NCBI GenBank assembly: GCA_035471925.1
Contig: DATIPO010000327.1
Span: 1 to 64,000, forward strand
Reading direction: 5' to 3'
Source: JANQFM01 sp035471925
GTDB lineage: Bacteria > Acidobacteriota > UBA6911 > RPQK01 > DATIPO01
DNA: 64,000 nucleotides
The position numbers and the translations under genes are program-made. Shown in pieces: positions 53,001-61,457 of this stretch. The notes under the pieces were generated by a model. It searched no databases, was not told the origin of the DNA, and saw only the letters and a list, made by a program, of their open reading frames with translations. Positions within the stretch are counted from its first letter, which is position 1; each line of letters begins with the position of its first letter.

Positions 53001-55818
53001 CCGGGACTATCTCTCCGGGCGAAGCCGCCGCCGGCTGGGATGCCGGCGCTTGCTGAGGAACGGTCTCCGGAACCGGTTGTGATCGAAGCGGACGGTTTCC
53101 ATTGACCGCCTTCTCGCAGGGATTGACGAGAAAAGCCTTGGGACGCTTGAGATCGAAAGGACGGGTGAGGCGGTCCTGGAAAAGCCTGTGATGGAGGAAG
53201 GGAACCCCGCTGACGAACAACGCCGCCGCCGTCCGCAGCAAGCCGGAAAGGGACTTGCTGGCCACGTCCAGGCTGAAGACGGGCTGATCGAGTTGAGCCG
53301 CCGCCAAGCCTCCCAGAATCTTGCCGGGCCCTACTTCGATCCACAGATCGGCGTGGGCGGACGCTTTCTCGAGAGCTTGGCTGAAGCGGACGGGAGCCGT
53401 GACCTGCTGGTGCAGCAATGGGCGCAGGTCCTGGCGGGATGTAAGGCGATCGCCGCTGATGGTGGAGAAGACCGTCCTGCGCAGCGGATGGAGGGTCTCC
53501 TCCTCAAGCCGCTCCCGCAGGGGATCAGCCGCCGCCTCCACCAGGGGCGAGTGAAAAGCGTGGGAGACGGGCAGCCGGCTGGCGGCGATGCGCTTGCGGC
53601 GGGCCCGTTCCATGATTTGCTCCAGGTCCTCGGCGGGCGCTGAGATGATGGTGCTGACGGGGGAGTTCCAAGCTGAGATGACCGCCGAAGTGCCCTCGAT
53701 CAGGGCCTCGACCTGTTCCGTCTTGGCCCGGATGGCGGCCATGCCTCCCGGGGGGGAATCCAACGAGGCCATCAGCTCGCCGCGGTAGCGGGCGATTTCG
53801 AGGACGCTGCGCCGGTTGAGGGCGCCGCCCCAGAAGAGGGCGGCCAGTTCTCCCAGGCTATGGCCTAGGGCCACTTCGGCCCTGACCCCCAGCCTTCTCA
53901 GGACCAGCAGTCCGGCCACCGAGGAAGTGATGATGGAGGGCTGGGCCCATCCCGTGTCGTCCCGCTCCCGGCTGGTGGCGTTGAGGTGGTCGTAAAGCGG
54001 CTGCAGGAAGCCGAAGCGCCTACTCCAGATGTCCCCTTGCGCCGGTGCCGGAGCGGCTTGACCGGGAAACAGCAAGCCGACCCGGGGAGGCTCCTGGCGG
54101 CGGCTCAAAAAGAAGTCGCCGCTTGCGGACAACTCCTCGGGCGGATCGTCCTGCTCAAGATGATCGGCCAGCTTTTTGAGGGCCTCGGCCAAAGCTGTGG
54201 GAGAGTCGGCCGTCACGGCGGCGCGCACCGGTCCACCCCCGAGCCGGCCGGCCAGCTCGGCGGCCAGGTCTCCCATTTCCGCCCTCGAGAGGCCTGGAGC
54301 CAAGCCGGCCAGATCGGAGACCTCGGCTCGCAGTTCGGCGATGTCGTCGGCCTCAAGGAGAAACAGTTCGCAATCCTGAAAGCTGGGCGACCAGCGATGG
54401 GGACGCGGCAGCAGTGAGGCGGACTGCGCCGCTGGCCTTCCCTCCAGCGCCAGGTGGGTGTTGATGCCGCCGAAGCCCATGGCGCTGACACCGGCCCGCG
54501 GCGGACCGCCGTTGGGCCAAGCCTGTGCCTGGGGCAGGACGCGCAGCGCGGCGTCCTCGCCGGTCAGCAGGGGATGCGGTTCAGAGCAGCCCACATGAGG
54601 GGGAAGAAGGTTGTTGTAGAGCGCCATGGCTGTCTTGATCAGCCCCGCTACGCCGGCGGCGGCCTTGGTGTGGCCGATGTTGGACTTGATGGAGGAGATC
54701 ACGGCCGGCTCTCGGACCTGGCTCGCCCTGCGGGCCTGGGTCAGCGATTCCAGTTCGGTGGCGTCTCCCACGGCGGTGCCCGTGCCGTGGCCCTCGAAGT
54801 AGTGGACCGAGCCGATGGAGAACCCGGCGCAGCGATAGGCCCGTTCCAAGGCCAGCATCTGGCCCTCGACGCTGGGACGCGTGATGGATCCGCTGCCGTC
54901 CGAAGAGACGCCCCAACCGGCGATGGAGGCGTAGATGCGTCGTCCTTGCTCAAGTGCGTCCTGATGACGCATCAGGGCTACCATTCCGCATCCTTCTCCC
55001 GGCAGGAATCCCGTGGGACGCGAGTCGTAGACCCGCATCTCGCCGGAGGCCAGAGCGCCGACCCGGGCGAAGCCTACCAGCTCGAAGGGATCGAGGCTCA
55101 GATCGACGCCCCCGGCCAAAGCAAAGTCGAGTTGGCCCGAGTCCAGGGCCGTGCAGGCCTGGACCAGGGCCAGCAGGGAGGAGGCGCAGGCGCCGTCGAC
55201 GGTGTATCCGCCTCCTTTGAAATCGAAGTGATTGCAGATGCGTCCCGCCACCGTGTTGGAAAGGCCTCCTGCCAAGGTCTCTTCGCTCATGTCGGCGAAG
55301 GGCGCCTTGAAGCGCTGCTCGAGCCGTTGCAGGAAGCCGTTCCTGCGCTCTTCCTCCCAACCCGCCTCGGCCAGTTCCTCGTCCACGGTCCGGCTCAGGT
55401 AGGGCCAGCGCAGGCGCATCATGTTGGCGCGCGAGGACTCGCCGGTGAGGGAGTTGCCCATCAGGACGCCGGTGGTTTGGCGCGGCAGTCCGTCGGCATC
55501 GTCGTATCCCGCATCGCGCAGCGCCCGCGATGCCATGTCCAGCGCCAGCCAGTGCACCCAATCGGCAGAGCGATAGGCGTCCTTGGTGATGGAAAAGCCC
55601 ACCCGGTCGAATTCATAGTCCTCGATCAGGGCGGCTTGGCGCAGGTAAGTGCGGTCCAGATCTGAGCGTTGGGTGGAATGATAGTCGCGCGGCAAGCGGC
55701 ACTCGGGTATGGCGCGGAAGGCCTTTCTGCCGGCCAGCACGTTCTCCCACAGCTCCTGGGGCGCGCGGGCGTCCGGATAGCGGCAGGAGATTCCGACGAT
55801 GGCGATGGGATGTGACAT
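50047..55818 (-). CDS. Enediyne iterative type I polyketide synthase (PKSE)
   Basis: 1923 residues, the usual PKSE size. KS (about 1-460): Cys211 (TVDGACASSLLAL), His344 (FEGHGTGTAVGD), His383 (SNIGHTKAAAG). AT-like (about 575-895): Ser654 (LGHSLGELAALF), AFHSPL at 754-759. ACP (about 935-1015): Ser976 (SDLHLNSIAVGQ). KR (about 1060-1440): TGGGKGITAE at 1211, Tyr1355 and Asn1359 (HYALANQ). DH (about 1465-1730): His1485 (IQDHVFDGEMLFPAVMGLE), second-half Asp1654 (CRDAAIHSIQACIP). C-terminal phosphopantetheinyl transferase (about 1760-1923): Asp1821/Glu1823 (VACDAENV) and WTAKECLRKLG. This KS-AT-ACP-KR-DH-PPTase order is unique to enediyne synthases, which make a linear polyene. The start overlaps the E5 stop by one base (TAATG). 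Confidence 0.96.
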   Translation of the reverse strand: MSHPIAIVGISCRYPDARAPQELWENVLAGRKAFRAIPECRLPRDYHSTQRSDLDRTYLRQAALIEDYEFDRVGFSITKDAYRSADWVHWLALDMASRALRDAGYDDADGLPRQTTGVLMGNSLTGESSRANMMRLRWPYLSRTVDEELAEAGWEEERRNGFLQRLEQRFKAPFADMSEETLAGGLSNTVAGRICNHFDFKGGGYTVDGACASSLLALVQACTALDSGQLDFALAGGVDLSLDPFELVGFARVGALASGEMRVYDSRPTGFLPGEGCGMVALMRHQDALEQGRRIYASIAGWGVSSDGSGSITRPSVEGQMLALERAYRCAGFSIGSVHYFEGHGTGTAVGDATELESLTQARRASQVREPAVISSIKSNIGHTKAAAGVAGLIKTAMALYNNLLPPHVGCSEPHPLLTGEDAALRVLPQAQAWPNGGPPRAGVSAMGFGGINTHLALEGRPAAQSASLLPRPHRWSPSFQDCELFLLEADDIAELRAEVSDLAGLAPGLSRAEMGDLAAELAGRLGGGPVRAAVTADSPTALAEALKKLADHLEQDDPPEELSASGDFFLSRRQEPPRVGLLFPGQAAPAPAQGDIWSRRFGFLQPLYDHLNATSRERDDTGWAQPSIITSSVAGLLVLRRLGVRAEVALGHSLGELAALFWGGALNRRSVLEIARYRGELMASLDSPPGGMAAIRAKTEQVEALIEGTSAVISAWNSPVSTIISAPAEDLEQIMERARRKRIAASRLPVSHAFHSPLVEAAADPLRERLEEETLHPLRRTVFSTISGDRLTSRQDLRPLLHQQVTAPVRFSQALEKASAHADLWIEVGPGKILGGLAAAQLDQPVFSLDVASKSLSGLLRTAAALFVSGVPFLHHRLFQDRLTRPFDLKRPKAFLVNPCEKAVNGNRPLRSQPVPETVPQQAPASQPAAASPGEIVPAEQALDLVREMIAGRAELPQSAVQADRRLLSDLHLNSIAVGQIVTDAAARLGVEIPSAPTEYADATVQEVADSLAQRAQEGGSSEDVDLYEGVDAWVRSFHVELQPAELTPEPDRQSGTRGGKWMIFSHDGAGPLQLRQRLSQGCAAGGVLVYLEHEPDESQVELLLRAAEVLRPMDPRAAFVLVGESENGASFARTLHLETSRPTLVIRSSASGSETAERVAQEIRALGSGFREVAYQEDGSRNIPVLCTSTTAPSDGALPVGSPDLVLVTGGGKGITAECALALAEMSGCRLALLGRSDPETDTALQANLERFRDGGVDFGYFRCDVSQAAQVKQAVSRCHSEMGPVTGVLHGAGCNHPNLIQALRRGDFEESLAPKVHGLSYVLDAIDQDSLKLLVAFGSVIARTGLPGEAHYALANQRMTGLVEQFKERHPGCFCQSLEWSVWGGLGMGEQLNRIDSLIRSGVTPISVDQGVAAFKELLANPPSQTSLVVAGRLANTPTLSWKATEIPLLRFLDQVRVFVPGVELVADCELTADTDPYIQDHVFDGEMLFPAVMGLEAMAQAATVLLDEAPGLQFEAVDFHRPIRIPQDGSQAVRIAALRRRSGEVEVVLRSQETQFKVNHFKVLCRPRSAAPIEALPQAASPDSEPVKLEPQGDLYGNLLFHQGRFQRLSRYLRLHARDSIAQIDEPPSGEWFGHWMASELVLADAGCRDAAIHSIQACIPHKTVLPVGVERIESSLQPARFPLTVQARERSQEGPVYIYDMQLRGDDGVVLEKWSGLRLRVVGTSQIRWAAPLLGPYLERKVKEQIPDCSAALGSRLERARRKADSNPLIQSLLGGSDRIHRRPDGKPLGGSKQVSATHVNGLSMALAGPGPVACDAENVVARSPQQWTRMLGKEGWKLAEVISSQVREDPNLAATRVWTAKECLRKLGAVHTPLVLSRDDHDGWIVLGAGTHQVLSWSAHLPGKNEHLVFTFTGMDR

Positions 55819-56729
55819 TAGCCGGCCTTCTTCAGCAGTGTGGATGGACTCAGGATCATCTGGCGCGCCGTCAGGGAGACGGACACATAAGTTGTCAGTC
55901 CGCGGACGGCGCAGACAAAGGTCAGGGCGAAGAACAACCCGAAGACGATGTGCAGCGTCATCAGGCTCGCGTAGACCCCCGCGACTGAAGCCCCGAAGAC
56001 GATTTGGCCTCTCAGGGTGAAAGGCGTGGTAGCCGGGTCAGAGAGCATGTAGAAGGTGAAGAGCAGGAACGCCACGCCCGTCATGGGCAGCAGCGCCGCC
56101 TCCAGCGGAGTTTCGTTGAAATGGCTGCGCAGCATGGCCTGCAGGACGAATGCGCCCAGCCAACTGAGGATGAGCGGCATCTTGCCGGTGAGCTGATGAT
56201 TCAGCAACGTCCCTGAGATGATGATGATTACGGGAAGCACCCAGTCGGCCCAGCCGTACAGGTGCTCAGTGAAGTGGTAGGGGGGAGCGATGCCGATCCA
56301 GGGGAAGAGCAGCAAGGTCAGGGTGATGCCGGTGTTGGAGGGGTTGAAGAAGTGCCGTGGCCGTCCCCCCGCCATCACCCGAAAGACCCGCTTCGAGCCC
56401 AGAGCCACCGCGGTGGCGAAGGCGATGGGCCACAACCGGTCGTTAGCGTAGAGCAGCATGGCCACCGCCAAGCCCGTGATGTGCGCGGGAAGCAGGTAGT
56501 CGACCAGCCCCACCAGTCCGCCTTGGAAAGGGGATTGTGAGTCCTGGGTGCGGGACTCGATCCAGCCCAGCAGCAGTTCGATGCTGTAAGCCGTGGCCAG
56601 AGCCACCAGCGGCTGGGCCCAGGACTGCTCGAACCCCAGCACGAAGTGGCCCAGCAGATTGAGAATCGTGATGGAAACGGCGAAGCGCCGCAGGGCGGTC
56701 AGGCGGATGTTGATCGGTTTGGCGGTCAT
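55818..56729 (-). CDS. Enediyne cassette membrane protein E5/UnbU
   Basis: 303 residues, largely hydrophobic, with seven or eight predicted helices. The block GGRPRHFFNPSNTGITLTLL is characteristic of UnbU/E5 proteins and resembles the NqrB/RnfD cofactor-binding region (there a Thr carries FMN; the Ser/Thr here may or may not). Role in enediyne synthesis is not established for the family. A GAGGA ribosome binding site lies upstream, and the gene starts 12 bases after the E4 stop and ends one base into the synthase start. Confidence 0.9.
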   Translation of the reverse strand: MTAKPINIRLTALRRFAVSITILNLLGHFVLGFEQSWAQPLVALATAYSIELLLGWIESRTQDSQSPFQGGLVGLVDYLLPAHITGLAVAMLLYANDRLWPIAFATAVALGSKRVFRVMAGGRPRHFFNPSNTGITLTLLLFPWIGIAPPYHFTEHLYGWADWVLPVIIIISGTLLNHQLTGKMPLILSWLGAFVLQAMLRSHFNETPLEAALLPMTGVAFLLFTFYMLSDPATTPFTLRGQIVFGASVAGVYASLMTLHIVFGLFFALTFVCAVRGLTTYVSVSLTARQMILSPSTLLKKAG

Positions 56730-56741
56730 GATCGTCCTCTT

Positions 56742-58691
56742 TCACGGAGTCGGCGGTGTCACCAGGCCCTCTTCACCGAGGATTACGGTGTACCAGCCGG
56801 GCTGGACGAAGAGCCGTTGCTGTTGAATTTCACCCTTGGAATTGCGCCAGCTCAGGTCGACCTCCACTTCCGCTTGCGGGGAGTACTTCCCCAGTCCGAA
56901 GTGGATCTGCGGACTGCGCACTCCTGAATGGCCGTTGCCGCCGTCGACTTGGGCGCTCTGCCAAAGCTCTCCATCGCGGTAGATGCGGGCCACGGCGCCC
57001 AGGGCCGCCCAGCCTTCGCCCGGGCGGGGATGCCCCGCACGCAGCGAGGTGTAGGGCGCACTCTTGGAGGCCGCGGGCTTGAGCAGATGGAGTCCCAGAA
57101 ACCGGCCGCCCGAGGGAGAGTCGTTACGGTAAAAGTACGACGCCTCCCACTGGTTGGCCACCGCGAAGTCGAGATCGCCGTCTCCGTCCACGTCGGCTAC
57201 GGCGATGCCCCGGGTGATCTGGGGACGGTCGAGTCCCAGTTGGGCCGAGATGTCGTAGAAGCGTCCGTCAGCGGCCCGGCAGAAGAAGGGGTTGTGGGCG
57301 TTTCCGCTGAGTCCGTCGGAGCCCCTCATGCGTGGCCAGGAGGCGGGGAAGCGAAGCAGTTCGTCGCTCCCCATGGCCAACTCGTGCAGTTCGGGCCAAC
57401 GGTCGATCTGGCCCTTGATGAAGCCAGTGGCCTGGACGGCTTCCAGCACCCCGTCGTTGTCGAAATCAGCCAGCCGCGAATCCCAGCCCCAATCGCTACG
57501 CGACAGTCCCAAAGCCTCGCTTCCGTCATGGTAAGGGGCCGAACCCTGCAGGAACCTGTCGGTTTCGCCGCTGCTTATGAAGAGGAAGTGGCTTTCCTGC
57601 AGGGCGTATTCGGCGGCGATGTTGCTGACATAGATATCGGGCCAGCCGTCCTGGTTGACGTCGGCGAAGTCGACCCCCATGCCCTTGAAGGAATCGTGTC
57701 CCAGCACCTTCGACTTGGGTGTCGTTAGGCCCTTCCTGCCGCTGACTGCCTGAAAACGCGGTTTCCCGGGTTGGGAGCGGTTGTGGAGCAGATAATCAGG
57801 ACCGAAGTCGTTGGCGAAATAGAGTTCGGGAAGGTGATCCCCGTCCAAATCGCCCGCGCCTACGGCCAGAGTCCAGGCTGTGGCCGATTCCTGGAAGGCT
57901 TCGGGTGCCTCCTCGAAGCGTACGCCCGGCGGGTCGGATTGGGTGATTCCGCGCCACAGGAAGAGGCGGTTGCGTCCCCCGTTGCCGGCGCTCGACATGG
58001 AGTGCTGCATGCTCTCGGCACCCGAGGCTTCAGGGTCGAGGATGCGGCTGCCGTCGGCGAAGTAGTTGGCGAGGATCAAGTCGTTGTGCCCGTCGCCGTC
58101 CACGTCGGCCATGGTGGCGGCGTTGGAATACCAGCGCTGAGGAGCGTCCACAATCTCGCTGGGCTGGAAGCGGTGTGAGGACAGCGTCCCCCGGGGGGTC
58201 CTCAGGAAGGCCACCGGCGCCCGCCCCCAGTAGTAGACGATCAGATCCGTCCAGCCGTCCTCATTGAGGTCGCCGGGCAAGCAACCCATGGGCGCCATGG
58301 TGGAGTTGAAGGGAAGGGGCTCGGGGCTCAGATAAAAGGGTCCGAAGCGCTCCCCTGTCCAAGGGGCCGGGGCGATGACGACCCGGTCGTTGCGGACGTC
58401 CACTTGGCAGAGGTCGTTGGGGAGGCCGTCTCCGTCGAGGTCGCTGAAGGCCAGTGCCGCTCCTACCGAGGAGATCCAGCCTGAGATGTGGTGCAGGCTG
58501 GGATGCACCGCCCGGATGGTGCGCGGTCCTGGGGGTTGAGGCTCGGGCAGGAGCGCGGTGGCGAAGTCAAAGCGCGCCGCCAGTTGGGCCCGCTCCTCCG
58601 GGGAGATCTGAGGGAGCCGGCTGAGTCCGAATAGACAGCAGCAAATCGCGATCGCCAGCCATCCTGTAATCTGCCGTTGGAATAATTGCAC
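56742..58691 (-). CDS. Enediyne cassette protein E4/UnbV (FG-GAP repeats, ASPIC/UnbV domain)
   Basis: 649 residues from a GTG at 58691 with AAGGAGAAGG upstream. A hydrophobic N-terminal signal or anchor (ITGWLAIAICCCLFGLSRL) is followed by at least seven FG-GAP/VCBS blades with calcium loops (SDLDGDGLPND, GDLNEDGWTDLIVYYWG, ADVDGDGHNDLILANYF, ADVNQDGWPDIYVSNIA, ADVDGDGDLDFAVANQW). The C-terminus is the ASPIC/UnbV domain itself (LGAVARIYRDGELWQSAQVD). UnbV is a member of the five-gene enediyne core; its biochemical role is unknown. Apparent export is shared with known homologues. Confidence 0.92.
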   Translation of the reverse strand: MQLFQRQITGWLAIAICCCLFGLSRLPQISPEERAQLAARFDFATALLPEPQPPGPRTIRAVHPSLHHISGWISSVGAALAFSDLDGDGLPNDLCQVDVRNDRVVIAPAPWTGERFGPFYLSPEPLPFNSTMAPMGCLPGDLNEDGWTDLIVYYWGRAPVAFLRTPRGTLSSHRFQPSEIVDAPQRWYSNAATMADVDGDGHNDLILANYFADGSRILDPEASGAESMQHSMSSAGNGGRNRLFLWRGITQSDPPGVRFEEAPEAFQESATAWTLAVGAGDLDGDHLPELYFANDFGPDYLLHNRSQPGKPRFQAVSGRKGLTTPKSKVLGHDSFKGMGVDFADVNQDGWPDIYVSNIAAEYALQESHFLFISSGETDRFLQGSAPYHDGSEALGLSRSDWGWDSRLADFDNDGVLEAVQATGFIKGQIDRWPELHELAMGSDELLRFPASWPRMRGSDGLSGNAHNPFFCRAADGRFYDISAQLGLDRPQITRGIAVADVDGDGDLDFAVANQWEASYFYRNDSPSGGRFLGLHLLKPAASKSAPYTSLRAGHPRPGEGWAALGAVARIYRDGELWQSAQVDGGNGHSGVRSPQIHFGLGKYSPQAEVEVDLSWRNSKGEIQQQRLFVQPGWYTVILGEEGLVTPPTP

Positions 58692-58706
58692 CTTGACCTT
58701 CTCCTT

Positions 58707-59705
58707 TCAGCATCCGGCCGAGTCGGCCAATGCTTCGCGGAGGCCTCGCCTCCAGGCTTCGTAGAGGGTTTCAGAACCCTTGGGAGAGGGGTGTTGGGCC
58801 ACTTGCTCGCAAAGCTGAGACAATTCCTCGGGTGACTTGCCGCAGATGAACCGACTGGCCGATTCGGTATGGGGAGCCGGATTCCCGGCCCGCTCGCGGG
58901 CGGCGGCGGCGAAGGCCACTCCCTGACGGAAGTCCAGGCCGGCTCCCGTTGCCTCCGCACCCCTGATCAAGGCCCGCATGTGCCCGGCGTCAGGAGCGCC
59001 CGCGTAGGCGCAGGCCAGTCCTACACCGCTCCACAGGTCGGGACGGCGCGAGGAGTCGAAGCGGCTGATGGTCTCGGCGATGCGCCGTGGGTCGGCCACT
59101 TTGACGAACCAGAGGCTTCGTCCCAATCCTTGGTCGACGACCCGCAGGGCCGAGGACGAAAGTCCTCGGGGCCGCTTGCGGCGTTCGACATAGCTGCTCG
59201 TGCGGAAAAAACCCTGATGGAAGCCGAAGCCGTCCAGCGCCAACCAGCCCAGCAGGGCATGCGACGAGACGGCCTGCTTCTCCACCTTCCAGGGAAAGCG
59301 CGCCAGGGCCCAGCCAAATCCGACATGGATCATGTAGATGTGGCGTTTGGCCTGAGATCGGGAGAATCGGACAAGGCGGTCGCGCCTGGAGAAGCTGAGT
59401 TTGTCGAGCAGAGCCAGCGCCATGGCCGCGCCCTCGAAGGCGAAGCCGCGCCACGCGTTTTCAATCCGGTTGAGGCGGACGGTCAGTTCTTGGGGTTGAA
59501 CGTCCCGCAGGGCCAGCCGGTAACCTTGCATGAAGGTGGCTGCCGCCCGGTCGAGGCGGTCCCGAGCCGCCTGCTCGCCCCCGCGAAAGCCGCGCGACGC
59601 AAGGTCAGACGCCGGCGGACGGCTGAGGATGGTCGTCCTCAGCCGCTGCGCGGACAGAAATCCGCTCCCCGAAAAGCCTGTCTGCCTCAATGCCTGGATT
59701 TGCAT
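58707..59705 (-). CDS. Enediyne cassette protein E3/UnbL (DUF1702)
   Basis: 332 residues. DUF1702 blocks are clear: NAWRGFAFEGAAMALALLDK near the start, then FGFHQGFFRTSSYV, RVVDQGLGRSLWFVKVADP, RRPDLWSGVGLACAYAG and FAAAARERAGNPAPHTE. DUF1702 is found almost only with enediyne synthases; its function is not known. It is the first gene of the five-gene operon, preceded by a 210-base gap, and the E4 gene follows after 15 bases. No catalytic motif of a known enzyme is visible. Confidence 0.92.
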   Translation of the reverse strand: MQIQALRQTGFSGSGFLSAQRLRTTILSRPPASDLASRGFRGGEQAARDRLDRAAATFMQGYRLALRDVQPQELTVRLNRIENAWRGFAFEGAAMALALLDKLSFSRRDRLVRFSRSQAKRHIYMIHVGFGWALARFPWKVEKQAVSSHALLGWLALDGFGFHQGFFRTSSYVERRKRPRGLSSSALRVVDQGLGRSLWFVKVADPRRIAETISRFDSSRRPDLWSGVGLACAYAGAPDAGHMRALIRGAEATGAGLDFRQGVAFAAAARERAGNPAPHTESASRFICGKSPEELSQLCEQVAQHPSPKGSETLYEAWRRGLREALADSAGC

Positions 59706-59915
59706 ACCCAGCTAGTTTGCCGAATAGCCGTTGGGTAAAACAATAGACCAGGAGACTCAAAAAGGGACCATAGGGGACTTCGGTCAAGGATCTTCTGGAC
59801 GCAAATTACCTTTATGCGGCAGCAACTTAGGAATTGTTTCCGGGATGCCGTATCGACATTGCGACGCCATTTCGGCAGGCGAGGGGCGATTTGACATTCT
59901 TGCTTTTAATCGGCG
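59706..59915. other. Probable promoter region of the enediyne operon
   Basis: 210 bases, AT-richer than the genes around it, between the methyltransferase stop and the E3 start. It is the only sizeable gap upstream of the five core genes, so the operon promoter most likely lies here. No confident -35/-10 pair or regulator palindrome was identified by eye. Confidence 0.45.
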
Positions 59916-60842
59916 TCAACGCGGACGCCGAGCGTGGAGCAGCCAATAGCCCAGCTTGCCCTTTTCAAAGGCCTGCAAATAGATCCTCCCTGCCTGGGCC
60001 CATCCGTCGTAGCCAGACTGGCCGCAGGTCTTGATGATGTCTTGCTCGTGGGCCCCCAGGGCCTCCAGCATCTTGGCCGAGCTGTCGACGGCGGTGGAGG
60101 TCATGTCGCGCAGGTCGATGCGCTCGAATCCGCGCTCTTTCAGCAACTGGCGGTAGCCCTCCGGCTGGGGCAAGCTGACCATGCCGTCCGCCTCCCAGAG
60201 AAAGCGCCGGTAGCGCTCGTCGATCTCAGGACCGCCCAGAATGACGGCCACGAGCAGGTGACCGCCGGGGCCAAGGCAGTCGTAGGCAACCTTGAAGAAG
60301 CCTTCCAGGTCAGCGATCAGCATCAGCGAGTCGATGCTGATGGCCGCGTCGTAGGCCCGGTCAGGACGCCAGCCCAGGATGTCGGACTGCACCAGATGGA
60401 TGCGCCGGGCCACTTGGTCGGGCAGTTGGGCCAGTCCGGAGCGGGCCTGGGCCAGTTGTCCGGCGTTCAATTCCACGCCGGTCATGCGGCATCCGAAGCG
60501 CTGGGCCAGGTAGCGGCAGGTGGCCGCCCTCCCGCAGCACAGCTCGGCTGCCGCCTTTTCAGGGCCCAGGCCGGCCCTGCCGGCCATGCGGTCGAGCAAG
60601 GCCCTCCCTCCCAGGTTGATGAAGTCCCAGCCGCCGTGGAGTTCCCGGTAGACGACGGTCTCCCAGATGGGCCCGGAGGTGTCGTCATAGAGTTCGTGGT
60701 TCTTCTCCAGCAATTGGCGGGCGGTGACAGCCGGTGGAGCGTCCTGAGCGGCGGCGCCCTCGCTCGCAGGACGCGCGGCCCGGCTCGGAGCTATCTCCCC
60801 CGTGTCTCTCGTCCGCACGGCGGCTTCTTCTTGGCTTCTCAT
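59916..60842 (-). CDS. SAM-dependent methyltransferase (class I, UbiE/sarcosine-dimethylglycine type)
   Basis: 308 residues. After a 45-residue polar N-terminus the fold starts (LLEKNHELYDDTSGPIWETV). Motif I is AELCCGRAATCRYLAQRFGC with the acidic end GVELN; later motifs are YDAAISIDSLMLI and LGPGGHLLVAVIL. The substrate is unknown. It ends 210 bases before the enediyne core operon on the same strand and starts 9 bases after the DUF899 gene, so it could act on the enediyne product or belong to a separate operon. Confidence 0.85.
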   Translation of the reverse strand: MRSQEEAAVRTRDTGEIAPSRAARPASEGAAAQDAPPAVTARQLLEKNHELYDDTSGPIWETVVYRELHGGWDFINLGGRALLDRMAGRAGLGPEKAAAELCCGRAATCRYLAQRFGCRMTGVELNAGQLAQARSGLAQLPDQVARRIHLVQSDILGWRPDRAYDAAISIDSLMLIADLEGFFKVAYDCLGPGGHLLVAVILGGPEIDERYRRFLWEADGMVSLPQPEGYRQLLKERGFERIDLRDMTSTAVDSSAKMLEALGAHEQDIIKTCGQSGYDGWAQAGRIYLQAFEKGKLGYWLLHARRPR

Positions 60843-60851
60843 AGCTTCTCT

Positions 60852-61457
60852 TCAGGAGCCGCAGCAGGCCGGGGACGCCTGGCGCGTGTCATTGGAGGGT
60901 TCCCATCCGTCGGGTCCGTCGCGCAGCAGGTCGAAGAGGTGCCACACGGCGCAAAAGTCGTCTCCCGGCCCGAATTCGGTCTCGGACACCCGCAGCACCT
61001 GGTCTCCCTCCCGATAGAACACGGAGACTCCCGGCATGGGCTCTCCATCTTGTTCGAAACCGGCCTCGCGGTTGAAGGACGGATCGCCGGGCGAGACCAT
61101 CCTGAAATCCCATCCCCGTTCTTGGGCGAAGCGCTGCTGAACCTCAGGCTCATCGGGCGAGAAGACCACGAAGGCGGCTCGGCTTTCCAGACGGTCGAGC
61201 ACGCCGTTGAGTCCGTCGGCCCACATGGTGCAGTAGTTGCAGGCCTTGCCCATGTTGTGGACCAGGATCAAGTCTTTCTTGTCGCCGAACAGGTCCGACA
61301 GGTGCACGGTGCTGCCGTCCCAGGTGCGGAAGGCATAGTCCGGAAACGGCTGGGGCGGCAGCTTGCGGCGCAGCTCAGCCAAACGCTGCTTGGCTTGCAG
61401 GATGTCGTGCTCGGCCTGCCTCACCTGGGCCAGTAAGTCTTGAGTCTTGGAAGCCAT
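60852..61457 (-). CDS. DUF899-like thioredoxin-fold protein
   Basis: 201 residues. An N-terminal helix (residues about 5-33) leads into a thioredoxin-like core with the CxxC in ILVHNMGKACNYCTMWADGL followed by NGVLDRL, matching DUF899 proteins, and DQVLRVSETEFGPGDDFCAV further on. The C-terminus ends in a Cys pair (ACCGS). Function of the family is unproven; a redox role is suggested by the CxxC. The start codon lies 83 bases inside the end of the UbiB-like gene. Confidence 0.83.
   Translation of the reverse strand: MASKTQDLLAQVRQAEHDILQAKQRLAELRRKLPPQPFPDYAFRTWDGSTVHLSDLFGDKKDLILVHNMGKACNYCTMWADGLNGVLDRLESRAAFVVFSPDEPEVQQRFAQERGWDFRMVSPGDPSFNREAGFEQDGEPMPGVSVFYREGDQVLRVSETEFGPGDDFCAVWHLFDLLRDGPDGWEPSNDTRQASPACCGS

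Noticed and set aside
50047..55818. Polyunsaturated fatty acid synthase (PfaA-like) as an alternative identity
   Set aside because: There is a single ACP and not a tandem array, a fused C-terminal phosphopantetheinyl transferase, and the flanking DUF1702, UnbV, UnbU and CalE7-like genes, all of which fit enediyne synthases and not PfaA.
59934..61436. 500-codon plus-strand frame across the methyltransferase and DUF899 genes
   Set aside because: Antisense to two genes with good motifs; no domain or ribosome binding site.
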